This document shows positions 55,230 to 63,605 of a stretch of DNA of 64,000 bases, piece by piece. This DNA is from Atopobiaceae bacterium. Its GTDB lineage: Bacteria; Actinomycetota; Coriobacteriia; Coriobacteriales; Atopobiaceae. The number at the start of each line of letters is the position of its first letter. Positions within the stretch are counted from its first letter, which is position 1. The notes beneath the pieces were generated by a model. The model worked only from the letters and a program-made list of their open reading frames with translations. It was not told where the DNA came from and made no database searches. Location of the stretch: positions 682,001 through 746,000 of the forward strand of contig JALCUE010000001.1 of assembly GCA_022655215.1 (NCBI GenBank), written 5' to 3'. The position numbers and the translations under genes are program-made.

Positions 55230-56090
55230 ATGGCCGTCATCCGGGTCGCCGACCAGGCCGGGGCATGCTATGGCGTCGAACGCGCCCTCGATCTCGTCCA
55301 CGCCGCGATCGAGGATGGGACACGCCCCGTCCGCACGCTCGGTCCCCTCATCCATAACCCTCAGGTCGTACGAGAGCTTGAGGACGAGGGCGTCCGAGTC
55401 GTCGACGAGGTCCCGACCGATGCGACGTGTTCGCTCGTCATCAGGTCCCATGGGGTCACCCCGGAGGTCATGGACGAGGCTCGTGAGCGGGGGATGGAGG
55501 TCATCGACGCGACCTGCCCCTACGTGAAGAAGGCCCAGCATGCCGCCGAGAGGCTCCACTCCGCCGGTTATCAGGTCATCGTCGTGGGCGAATCGGGTCA
55601 TCCCGAGGTCGAGGGGATCCTCGCTCATGCGCCTCGTTCCTTCGCCATCTCCTCGGCCTCCGACCTCGCCGGCCATGCGCTGGCGAAGAGGGTCGGCATC
55701 GTCGTCCAGACCACCCAGAGCCTCGCCGTGCTCGAGGAGGTCGTCTCCGCCGTCGTCGGCCGGGTCGACGAGCTGCGGGTCATGAACACGATCTGCTCGG
55801 CCACGACCGAGAGGCAACGCGCCGCGGCCGACCTCGCACGCGACTCGGACGTGATGATCGTGATCGGCGGAAGGAACTCGGCGAACACGACGCGACTCGC
55901 GAAGATCTGCTCCCAGAGCTGCTCCATGACCCATCACATCGAGTCGCCCACCGAACTCGAGGCCGATTGGTTCATGGACGTGGATGCCATCGGCGTCACC
56001 GCGGGGGCATCGACGCCCGCCTCTCAGATCGAGGGCGTCGTCTCCGCCATCTCCTCGCTCATGGGGGAGGCGGGGGATGAACAACGATGA
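55230..56090 (+). CDS. ispH: 4-hydroxy-3-methylbut-2-enyl diphosphate reductase
   Basis: 286 residues. The last MEP-pathway step, giving IPP and DMAPP. Three cluster-binding cysteines are seen: ACYGVERALDLV near residue 14, DATCPYVKKAQHA near 95, and NTICSATTERQ near 190. The N-terminal motif is ACYGV, not the common GFCFGV, but the Cys is kept. TTQS and the C-terminal GVTAGASTPASQIE are conserved. Directly after the cmk-plsC fusion, it keeps the Firmicutes-like order without the usual rpsA. Confidence 0.96.
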   Translation: MAVIRVADQAGACYGVERALDLVHAAIEDGTRPVRTLGPLIHNPQVVRELEDEGVRVVDEVPTDATCSLVIRSHGVTPEVMDEARERGMEVIDATCPYVKKAQHAAERLHSAGYQVIVVGESGHPEVEGILAHAPRSFAISSASDLAGHALAKRVGIVVQTTQSLAVLEEVVSAVVGRVDELRVMNTICSATTERQRAAADLARDSDVMIVIGGRNSANTTRLAKICSQSCSMTHHIESPTELEADWFMDVDAIGVTAGASTPASQIEGVVSAISSLMGEAGDEQR

Positions 56091-57462
56091 CAGGGCCGAC
56101 TACGCACCACAGAGGGCCCCTCGCCTAGGTGCGTGGGTGAGCTCGGTCGAGGCCGACAGCCCCGCTGACGATTGCGGGATCGTGCCCGGGATGCGCATCG
56201 ACACGATCAACGGTGTCGTCCTCGACGACATAATCACCTGGCGTTGGGAGTCAGCGGACGACACCATGTCCCTCACGGTGTTCGATCCCGCCGATGGCAC
56301 GACGACGCCCTGCGAGCTCGAGCGCGACCTCGGCCAGCAATGGGGGATAACGTTTGACGACGTGCTCTTCGATGGCATCAGGACCTGTAGGAACGCGTGC
56401 GTCTTCTGCTTCATGAGCATGCTCCCGCCGAAGATGCGCGACACCCTCTACCTGCGAGATGACGATTACAGGTTGAGCTTCCTCCAAGGCAACTTCGTCA
56501 CGCTCACGAATGTGGAGGACGCCGACCTCGCGAGGATCATCGAGTATGACCTCGAGCCGATGAACGTATCCATCCATGCCGTCACCCCCGAGGCAAGACG
56601 CGCCCTCATGGGCAAGAACGCGGCGCGTGGCATGGAGGTCCTCGAGAGGTTGTGCGATGCCGGGATCGAGATCCACGGCCAGGTCGTCGTCTGCCCAGGG
56701 CTTAACGATGGAGATGAGCTGAGGCGGACCCTCGATTGGGTCGAGGCGCACCCCAACGTCACCTCCCTCGCCTGCGTTCCGCTCGGCTACACCAAGGACT
56801 CGCCGAGGTTCACGCATTCCTTCTCGGATGAGCCAGTCGAAGCGAAGGCTGTCATCGACCTCATACGTCCCTACCAGGAGCGGTCTCGGAAGGCGACGGG
56901 TTCGACGAGGTTCCAGCTCTCGGACGAGTTCTATCTCGACGCACACGTCGAGGTGCCGGCCGCCGAGCTCTACGACGGCTATCCGCAGTTCTACGACGGG
57001 ATCGGCATGCTCAGGAGCTATATCGACGACACCGAGAGCGTAAGTCGCTCAGATGTCGCCCTCATCCATGAGGTCGACGAACGACTCTCGACCTCGGACA
57101 CGAAGGTGATCCTGGTCACAGGCGAGGCCGCCGAGGGCGTCGCCAAGGGGCTGTCGAAGGCCCTGTTCGCGCGGACGGACGCGAGCGTGGCCGCCATCCA
57201 CAACGACTACTTCGGCGGCAACGTGAACGTCGCCGGGCTCATCGTGGGACGCGACCTCCTCGCCCAGCTCCCGCGAGACCTCACAGGGGCCCTCGTCATC
57301 ATCCCGACCATCATGCTCAACGCCGATGGGTATACGCTCGATGACGTCAGGCGAGTCGACATCGAGCACGAGATCGCCGAGAGGGGAGGGGACTGCCTCT
57401 TCTGCGACTCCACCCCGTTCCCGCTCGTGAGGTCGCTCGCGAAGCATCTGGGCCTTCGATGA
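56077..57462 (+). CDS. DUF512 protein: PDZ domain plus radical-SAM-like core
   Basis: 461 residues from ATG 56077 (GGGGGAGG upstream), overlapping ispH by 14 bases. A PDZ-like domain (about 12-60, ADSPADDCGIVPGMRIDTIN) precedes a radical-SAM core with CxxxCxxC in TCRNACVFCFMSML near residue 108. Then YRLSFLQGNFVTLTN and the DUF512 C-terminal region (about 260-460, ILVTGEAAEGVAKGLSKAL). The fold suggests SAM chemistry, but no substrate is known. The family stands beside the GTPase gene der in many Gram-positive bacteria, as here. Confidence 0.9.
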   Translation: MNNDDRADYAPQRAPRLGAWVSSVEADSPADDCGIVPGMRIDTINGVVLDDIITWRWESADDTMSLTVFDPADGTTTPCELERDLGQQWGITFDDVLFDGIRTCRNACVFCFMSMLPPKMRDTLYLRDDDYRLSFLQGNFVTLTNVEDADLARIIEYDLEPMNVSIHAVTPEARRALMGKNAARGMEVLERLCDAGIEIHGQVVVCPGLNDGDELRRTLDWVEAHPNVTSLACVPLGYTKDSPRFTHSFSDEPVEAKAVIDLIRPYQERSRKATGSTRFQLSDEFYLDAHVEVPAAELYDGYPQFYDGIGMLRSYIDDTESVSRSDVALIHEVDERLSTSDTKVILVTGEAAEGVAKGLSKALFARTDASVAAIHNDYFGGNVNVAGLIVGRDLLAQLPRDLTGALVIIPTIMLNADGYTLDDVRRVDIEHEIAERGGDCLFCDSTPFPLVRSLAKHLGLR

Positions 57463-57476
57463 GCTCTGCCGTTGCG

Positions 57477-57485
57477 TGATAGACT
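57477..57485 (+). promoter_or_regulatory. Extended -10 promoter of der
   Basis: TGA-TAGACT at 57477-57485, weak -35. Transcription would start near 57492, about 28 bases before the der ATG. Confidence 0.5.
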
Positions 57486-57519
57486 CTAGCTCGGAGAAAA
57501 CTGATTCCAAGGAGAAGTC

Positions 57520-58848
57520 ATGACCAAGCCCGTCGTCGCAGTCGTCGGCCGCCCCAACGTCGGCAAGTCGACGCTCGTGAACAGGATCTGTCAGGCGAAG
57601 GACGCCATCGTGCACGAGTCCCGGGGTGTCACCCGTGATCGCTCATATCACGATGCCGACTGGAGCGGCAGGGACTTCGTCGTTGTGGACACGGGCGGCA
57701 TCGAGTCGACCAAGTCAGAGGACCCGTTCTCGAGCCCCATCCGCGACCAGGCCGTCGCCGCCTGTGACGAGGCGTCCGTCATCCTCTTCCTTGTGGATGG
57801 TTCCGTCGGCGTCACCGACGAGGACGAGGCTGTGGCCCGCGTGCTCAGGAAGTCTGGCAAGCCCGTATTCCTGCTCGTCAACAAGATCGATGATCCCGGG
57901 AAGGACGATGCCCTGTGGGAGTTCTTCTCCCTCGGACTCGGCGACCCGAGGCCTCTCTCCGCGCTTCACGGATACGGTACGGGTGACCTCCTCGACGAGG
58001 TCATCGACAGGTTCCCCGACGAGGACGAGGGGCCCGATTATCCCGATGACCTTGTGAACGTGGCCATCATCGGACGCCCGAACGTCGGCAAGTCCTCGCT
58101 CACCAACAGGATCGCAGGCGAGAACCGTGCCATCGTGAGTGACGTCGCCGGGACGACCCGAGACGCCATCGACATCGTCGTCGAGCATGACGGCGTGAGG
58201 TATCGACTCGTCGACACGGCCGGCATGCGCAAGAAGAACGTCGTGCATGAGGACATCGAGTACTACTCGATGGTGCGGGGTCTCAGGGCGATCGACAAGG
58301 CCGACGTATGCCTTCTCGTCGTCGACTCGACCGTGGGCCTCACCGAGCAGGACCAGAAGGTGGCCGGCATGGCCATCGAACGCGGTTGCGCCCTCGTGCT
58401 GCTGCTCAACAAGTGGGACCTCATGGGAGACGCCGTCGAACGCGAGCACGTCATGGAATCCCTTGCGACACGCATGGCATTCGCGCCTTGGGCCCCGGTC
58501 ATGAGGATATCGGCGCTCACCGGCAGGTCGGTCTCGAAGATCTGGGACCAGGTCATCAGTGCCAACGTCGCAAGGTCACAGAGGATCCCCACGTCGAAGC
58601 TCAACGCGCTGCTCACACGCATGCGTGAGACGGGCCATACGGTCGTCAAGGGTGCCAAGCGGCTTCGCGTCCAGTACGCCACGCAGACCGGATTCGAACC
58701 GCCCACCTTCACCTTCTTCTGCAACAGCCCCGAGCTCGTGGATGACAACTACGAACGCTATGTGGAGAATAGGCTTCGCGAGACGTTCGAACTCGTCGGA
58801 ACACCCATCAGGCTGCGGTTCCGTAGGAAGGAGCAGTCCGAGCGATGA
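57520..58848 (+). CDS. der: GTPase Der (EngA), 50S assembly
   Basis: 442 residues with two tandem G domains. Domain 1: VGRPNVGKSTLVNRI, DTGGIES, NKID. Domain 2: IGRPNVGKSSLTNRI, DTAGMRKK, NKWD. The C-terminal KH-like domain (about 350-442) binds rRNA. It has a ribosome site AAGGAG seven bases before ATG. Its stop overlaps the plsY ATG by four bases. Confidence 0.97.
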   Translation: MTKPVVAVVGRPNVGKSTLVNRICQAKDAIVHESRGVTRDRSYHDADWSGRDFVVVDTGGIESTKSEDPFSSPIRDQAVAACDEASVILFLVDGSVGVTDEDEAVARVLRKSGKPVFLLVNKIDDPGKDDALWEFFSLGLGDPRPLSALHGYGTGDLLDEVIDRFPDEDEGPDYPDDLVNVAIIGRPNVGKSSLTNRIAGENRAIVSDVAGTTRDAIDIVVEHDGVRYRLVDTAGMRKKNVVHEDIEYYSMVRGLRAIDKADVCLLVVDSTVGLTEQDQKVAGMAIERGCALVLLLNKWDLMGDAVEREHVMESLATRMAFAPWAPVMRISALTGRSVSKIWDQVISANVARSQRIPTSKLNALLTRMRETGHTVVKGAKRLRVQYATQTGFEPPTFTFFCNSPELVDDNYERYVENRLRETFELVGTPIRLRFRRKEQSER

Positions 58849-59552
58849 GCCTCGACTCCCTCACGACCTCGACACTTCTTGCCGCGGTCATCACATTCCT
58901 CATATGCGGAATCCCCTTCGGCCTTCTCATCGCGAGCAAGCGAGGCGGCATTGACGTGAGAGCCGTCGGCTCGGGAAACATCGGCACGACGAACGTCTCC
59001 CGTTCGGTCGGGGCATCGGCCGGCATCCTCACTCTCGCATGTGACGCCGGGAAGGGCCTTGTCTGCACTCTCGTCTCCTCCCTGGTGATCTCCACTGTGG
59101 CATGCGGCGGACAGCTGTCCTCGGTCCTCCCCGGGGGCGTCTGCGACTGGTCGATGGGCGTCGTGTACGCGGCAGCCATCCTCGGACACGTCTTCTCGCC
59201 ATATCTCCACTTCCATGGCGGGAAGGGGATAGCGGTGGGATTCGGCGCAGCCCTCGGGTTCATGTGGCCCGTCTCGCTGGGTCTCCTCGTCGTGTTCGTC
59301 GTGTTCGCGGTCCCGACCCGCTACGTCTCGCTTGGCTCGATCGCCGCCGCCATCTCACTGCCGATCCTCGGCTGGGCCATCTATCACCCGAGCAACGTGT
59401 TCGTCATCCTGCTTGGTATCGTCGCGGCGGTCGTCGTATGGGCCCATAGAGCGAACATCGGCAAGCTCATGCGGGGCGAGGAGAAGCGCTTCTCGTTCCA
59501 CAAGACCTCCGATGGGAAGCCTGCGGCCGACGACGAAGGCGGCTCACGTTGA
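58845..59552 (+). CDS. plsY: Glycerol-3-phosphate acyltransferase PlsY
   Basis: 235 residues, five to seven membrane segments. Uses acyl-phosphate to acylate glycerol-3-phosphate. GSGNIGTTNVSRSVG and GHVFSPYLHFHGGKGIAVGFG are the conserved loops. Together with gpsA next door and the Cmk-PlsC fusion at 53704 it covers the first steps of phospholipid synthesis. The C-terminal ~25 residues are charged. Overlaps gpsA by four bases. Confidence 0.95.
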   Translation: MSLDSLTTSTLLAAVITFLICGIPFGLLIASKRGGIDVRAVGSGNIGTTNVSRSVGASAGILTLACDAGKGLVCTLVSSLVISTVACGGQLSSVLPGGVCDWSMGVVYAAAILGHVFSPYLHFHGGKGIAVGFGAALGFMWPVSLGLLVVFVVFAVPTRYVSLGSIAAAISLPILGWAIYHPSNVFVILLGIVAAVVVWAHRANIGKLMRGEEKRFSFHKTSDGKPAADDEGGSR

Positions 59553-60574
59553 GCCGCATCTCGGTCATAGGTGCCGGATCATGGGGAACGGCCATCGCCG
59601 GTCTTGTCGCGGGGGCGGGAAACGACGTGAGCCTCTGGGCACATTCCGAGGAGGTGGCCGCCACCATACGGGCAGACCATCGAAACCCTCGCTATCTCAC
59701 CTCATACGTGCTTCCTGACCGAGTCGATTCGTCGAACTCGCTGGAGGAGTCGACCTATGGCGCGGACGCGATCCTTCTCGTCGTCCCCTCGACGCACATC
59801 CGCCCGGTGGCTCGCCTCGCAAGCGCACACGTCGGCGACGACGTGCCCGTGCTCGTCCTTACCAAGGGCATCGAGATGGATACCGGACTTCTCATGACCG
59901 AGGTCACCGCCGAGGAGCTCGGACATCCCGAGAGGCTTGCGGCGCTGTCCGGCCCGAACCATGCGGAGGAGGTCTGCCTCGGCCAGCTCTCGGCTGCCGT
60001 GGTCGCGTCGACCTCCAACGACGTGGGCCGTTTCTTCCAGACCCTCCTGAACTGCCCCTCTTTCCGTGTCTATCGCAGCGACGACGTAATCGGCGTCGAG
60101 ACCTGCGGTGCGGTCAAGAACGTCATCGCCATCGCCTGCGGCGTCGCTGCAGGTCTCGGGGCGGGGGATAACACCGAAGCGCTCATCATGACCCGCGGTC
60201 TCGCGGAGATCGGGAGGGTCGTCAAGGCATGTGGCGGCGACCCCCTGACGTGCATGGGGCTCGCGGGGATGGGGGACCTCATCGCGACCTGCACCTCCGA
60301 GCATTCCCGCAACAGGAGGTTCGGCGAGGCCCTCGCGGCAGGGTCTGACCTTGCCGACTTCGAGGGCACGACGCATATGGTGGTAGAGGGTGCCCACGCC
60401 GCGCGAAGCGTCGCGGAGGTCGCCCGCAGACATGATGTGGACGTCCCCATCACCGAAGCCGTCTGCAGGATACTCTACGAAGGTATCTCCCTGGCAGAGG
60501 CGATGGATCGCCTCATGGGCAGGATTCCCGATTCCGAGTTCTACGGCCTCATGGATGGCCGGGAAGGCAGGTAA
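59549..60574 (+). CDS. gpsA: NAD(P)-dependent glycerol-3-phosphate dehydrogenase
   Basis: 341 residues from a TTG start at 59549 (GAAGGCGG upstream), giving MSRISVIGAGSWGTAIAGL. The Rossmann motif is GAGSWGTA. LSGPNHAEEVCLGQL and the C-terminal AVKNVIAIACGVAAGLGAGDN contain the active-site Lys region. It supplies sn-glycerol-3-phosphate to PlsY encoded just upstream. Followed after two bases by rpe. Confidence 0.96.
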   Translation: MSRISVIGAGSWGTAIAGLVAGAGNDVSLWAHSEEVAATIRADHRNPRYLTSYVLPDRVDSSNSLEESTYGADAILLVVPSTHIRPVARLASAHVGDDVPVLVLTKGIEMDTGLLMTEVTAEELGHPERLAALSGPNHAEEVCLGQLSAAVVASTSNDVGRFFQTLLNCPSFRVYRSDDVIGVETCGAVKNVIAIACGVAAGLGAGDNTEALIMTRGLAEIGRVVKACGGDPLTCMGLAGMGDLIATCTSEHSRNRRFGEALAAGSDLADFEGTTHMVVEGAHAARSVAEVARRHDVDVPITEAVCRILYEGISLAEAMDRLMGRIPDSEFYGLMDGREGR

Positions 60575-60576
60575 CG

Positions 60577-61251
60577 ATGCGAGACAAGGTTCTCATCTCC
60601 CCGTCGATCCTCTCGGCGGACATACTCGACCTGGGTGATGACATCAGGTCCATCTCCACGGCAGACATGGTCCATATCGATGTCATGGACGGCAACTTCG
60701 TGCCGAACCTCACCTTCGGACCGAACGTCGTGGCTGCCGCCAAGAGGGCTTCCGACCTCCCGCTCGACGTGCACCTCATGGTCGACAACCCTGACGAGAC
60801 CTACGGCCTCTACCTTGAAGCCGGCGCGGACATGCTCTGCTTCCACTACGAGGCCGCCAAGCACGCGCACAGGATCGTCAACGCCATCCACGCCGCAGGT
60901 GCGAAGGCGTGCGTGGCTCTGAACCCCGGGACTCCCGTCTGCGCCCTCTCCTCGATCATCTCCGAGCTCGACATGGTCCTCATCATGACGGTCGATCCCG
61001 GTTTCGGCGGTCAGTCGTTCATCCCGTCCTCCCTGGACAAGCTCAAGGACCTCGAGGAGCTCTGCCATTCACGCGGGGTGGCCCCGCGCGTGGAGGTCGA
61101 CGGCGGCGTGAGCGCCAAGAACGTCGCGACGGTGGTCGCCGCCGGGGCGGACGTCATCGTCGCAGGCAGCGCCGTCTTCGGTGACGCGGACCGCGCGGCC
61201 GCCATAGCGGCCATCCGCTCCGCCGCCTCCGTCATCGACATGGAGGCATAG
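60577..61251 (+). CDS. rpe: Ribulose-phosphate 3-epimerase
   Basis: 224 residues. The TIM barrel has metal and catalytic segments HIDVMDGNFVPNLTFG, DVHLMVDNPDE, MTVDPGFGGQSFIP and VDGGVSAKN. It interconverts ribulose and xylulose 5-phosphate in the pentose phosphate pathway. AGGTAACG precedes ATG. It is the only sugar-phosphate gene in this operon and is coupled with a cysteine desulfurase behind it by a six-base gap. Confidence 0.96.
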   Translation: MRDKVLISPSILSADILDLGDDIRSISTADMVHIDVMDGNFVPNLTFGPNVVAAAKRASDLPLDVHLMVDNPDETYGLYLEAGADMLCFHYEAAKHAHRIVNAIHAAGAKACVALNPGTPVCALSSIISELDMVLIMTVDPGFGGQSFIPSSLDKLKDLEELCHSRGVAPRVEVDGGVSAKNVATVVAAGADVIVAGSAVFGDADRAAAIAAIRSAASVIDMEA

Positions 61252-61257
61252 GAGAAC

Positions 61258-62451
61258 ATGCCCACAGCTCGATCGATGGTCTATCTGGACTTCGCAGCCT
61301 CGGCTCCCATGCGGGAGGAGGCGATCGAGGCCGAGAGGGACTACGAGTCCAGGCCTTGGGCCGGAGCGAACCCGAACTCCCTCCACACCCTCGGCAGGGA
61401 GGCATCCTCCGAGCTCGATCGCTCGAGGTCGACCCTCGCCCGTCTCGTCGGCGGCAACTTCAGACCATCTGACGTCACCTTCACGTCCGGCGGTACGGAG
61501 TCCAACAACCTCGCGATCATAGGTCTCGCGGAGGGGGCGAGGGCCAAGGACGGCAGGAAGTCCAGGGTCCTGTTCTCCTCGATCGAGCATGACTCGATCC
61601 TCGACCTCGTCGGTCCCCTGAGGGACCGCGGCTTCGACGTCGCCCTTGTGGGACCCGGTCGAGACGGCGTCGTCGGAAGCAAGACGCTTGGGGATGTGAT
61701 GGACGACGACGTCGCCCTCGTGAGCGTCATGGCAGCGAACAACGAGACGGGTGTCATCCAACCGATAGATGAACTTGCCAGAAAGGCACATGCCGCAGGA
61801 GCCTTGTTCCATACCGATGCGGTGCAGGGATTCGGAAGGGTCCCGCTCGAGCTGGACGCGGTGGATGCCGTGAGCATAGCCGCTCACAAGATAGGTGGCC
61901 CAGTCGGGATCGGCGCCCTTGTCGTGAGGGGCCGCAGCCCGCTTCGTCCCCAGCTGTTCGGTGGCGGCCAGGAGATGGGAAGAAGACCAGGCACCCAGGA
62001 CGTGCGCAGCGCGGTGGCCTTCTCGGCGGCGGCCGCGGCCTGCATGAAGGACCTCGCATGCACGAGAGAGCAGGTCGCAGGCATGTCACGCGGGCTCTAT
62101 CGAACGCTCTGCGCGGATGGGACGGGGATAGAGCCCACGACCGGCATCGCGGTGGGCGAGGACAGGCTCCCTGGCATGGTGAGCATCATGGTCCCTGGTC
62201 TGGAGAGCGAGTCACTCATCCTCAGACTCGATGCGGAAGGATTCGAGGTCTCAGCCGGCTCAGCGTGTTCGTCGGGCTCGCTTGAGCCCTCGCATGTGCT
62301 CACCGCCATGGGCATCGAGCGTGACTCTGCCTTCGGCTCCTTGAGAATCTCATTCGACGAGAGGGTCCCGCAAAAGGACCTCGACCACTTCTCAGACACT
62401 CTCATAGGCATCGTCCATGACATGCTAGGCGAGGGGCACGGCAGACGATGA
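61258..62451 (+). CDS. Cysteine desulfurase, NifS/IscS type
   Basis: 397 residues from ATG 61258 (AGGAGA upstream). PLP-dependent; the Schiff-base Lys is in SIAAHKIGGPVGIGAL. NNETGVIQPIDEL and GTQDVRSAVAFSAA are typical. The catalytic Cys is in SAGSACSSGSLEPSHVL. It releases sulfur from cysteine as a persulfide. mnmA overlaps its end by four bases, so the likely sulfur acceptor is MnmA for tRNA 2-thiouridine formation; iron-sulfur assembly cannot be excluded. Confidence 0.93.
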   Translation: MPTARSMVYLDFAASAPMREEAIEAERDYESRPWAGANPNSLHTLGREASSELDRSRSTLARLVGGNFRPSDVTFTSGGTESNNLAIIGLAEGARAKDGRKSRVLFSSIEHDSILDLVGPLRDRGFDVALVGPGRDGVVGSKTLGDVMDDDVALVSVMAANNETGVIQPIDELARKAHAAGALFHTDAVQGFGRVPLELDAVDAVSIAAHKIGGPVGIGALVVRGRSPLRPQLFGGGQEMGRRPGTQDVRSAVAFSAAAAACMKDLACTREQVAGMSRGLYRTLCADGTGIEPTTGIAVGEDRLPGMVSIMVPGLESESLILRLDAEGFEVSAGSACSSGSLEPSHVLTAMGIERDSAFGSLRISFDERVPQKDLDHFSDTLIGIVHDMLGEGHGRR

Positions 62452-63485
62452 GGGTACTCGTGGGACTTTCCGGCGGTGTGGACTCCTCTGCAGTCGTCTC
62501 GCACTTCCGGGAGGGCGGTCACGAGGTCATCGCAGCCACGCTCGTGATGCAACACGGCACATACCCCGTCCCGCCCGAGATGGCCCTCGAAAGGGCACGC
62601 ATCACCTGCGAAGGACTGGGCGTTAGGTTCGTGACGGCCGATGTCTCCCAGACATTCAGGGAAGTCGTGGTCGACCGCTTCCTGCGCGAATACTCGGTCG
62701 GCAGGACACCGAACCCCTGTGTCGCATGCAACCCGGCCGTCAAGTTCGCCGCCCTTGGCAGGCTTGCCGATGAGAACGGCTGTGACGTCATGGCGACGGG
62801 ACATTACGTCGGGACGTCGCTGTGCCCCGATGGCCTCACTCGGCTCGTGCGCGGCTCCGACCCCATGCGCGACCAGAGCTACTTCATGTGTCGCCTCACC
62901 GAGGGCATCGTGAGCAGGTGCGTGTTCCCCCTCGCCACGAAGGACAAGCCGGACGTCCGCTCCTATGCGGCCGCGCACTATCTTCCAGCCGCTGACGCAA
63001 GCGACTCGGAAGGCGTCTGCTTCGCACCGGAGGGAGACTACCGAGAGCTCATACGCGAACGGATGCCGGAGGCGTTCGAAGAAGGAACCATCGAGGACGA
63101 TGACGGCGCCATCCTTGGAAAGCATGAGGGCGTCTGCGGCTTCACGATAGGGCAGAGAAGGGGATTGGGTCTTGCCGGAGGCCCCTTCTTCGTCACGAGA
63201 ATCGATGCGGGCAAGAGGAAGGTCATCGTGAGGAAGGGAGAGCCACCGAGGAGCTCATCCTTCGTCGTCGACGAGGCCACGTTCATCGGGGAGTCCCCGT
63301 GTGACGACGATGACCTTCTCGTCCAGACACACTTCCATGCGCCCGCACAGCCCGCAAGACTCACTCCGATCGGCAAGGGGCGCTATGAGGTCTCGCTCGT
63401 CGACTCCACGGTGCTCGCCGTCGGAGGTCAGACCGCCGCCTTCTATCATGGTGACACCGTCCTTGGCGGCGCGACGATAGCCTAA
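62448..63485 (+). CDS. mnmA: tRNA-specific 2-thiouridylase MnmA
   Basis: 345 residues. PP-loop SGGVDSS near the N-terminus; the first catalytic Cys in CVACNPAVKF and the second in SEGVCFAPEGDY. FTIGQRRGLGLAGGPFFV is the tRNA-binding motif. It adds sulfur to wobble U34 of Lys, Glu and Gln tRNAs using ATP. The upstream desulfurase is its probable donor. A hairpin overlaps its stop codon, ending the long operon. Confidence 0.96.
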   Translation: MRVLVGLSGGVDSSAVVSHFREGGHEVIAATLVMQHGTYPVPPEMALERARITCEGLGVRFVTADVSQTFREVVVDRFLREYSVGRTPNPCVACNPAVKFAALGRLADENGCDVMATGHYVGTSLCPDGLTRLVRGSDPMRDQSYFMCRLTEGIVSRCVFPLATKDKPDVRSYAAAHYLPAADASDSEGVCFAPEGDYRELIRERMPEAFEEGTIEDDDGAILGKHEGVCGFTIGQRRGLGLAGGPFFVTRIDAGKRKVIVRKGEPPRSSSFVVDEATFIGESPCDDDDLLVQTHFHAPAQPARLTPIGKGRYEVSLVDSTVLAVGGQTAAFYHGDTVLGGATIA

Positions 63486-63514
63486 GTCTCAAGTCGAGGC
63501 TTATTTCTCGTTAT
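63484..63514 (+). terminator. Hairpin terminator overlapping the mnmA stop codon
   Basis: AAGTCTC (63484-63490) pairs with GAGGCTT (63496-63502, one G-U) across a 5-base loop; tail ATTTCTCGTT. The rest of the gap to 63605 has no clear promoter; a TTGACC at 63533 lacks a matching -10. Confidence 0.6.
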
Positions 63515-63605
63515 CCCGCATTCATGTTTCGTTTGACCCTATCAACGGAACCCTCCGCCAGAAGGCGCGGAATCAGGCTCAAATCTGCCAAATGGAGGTA
63601 GAATC

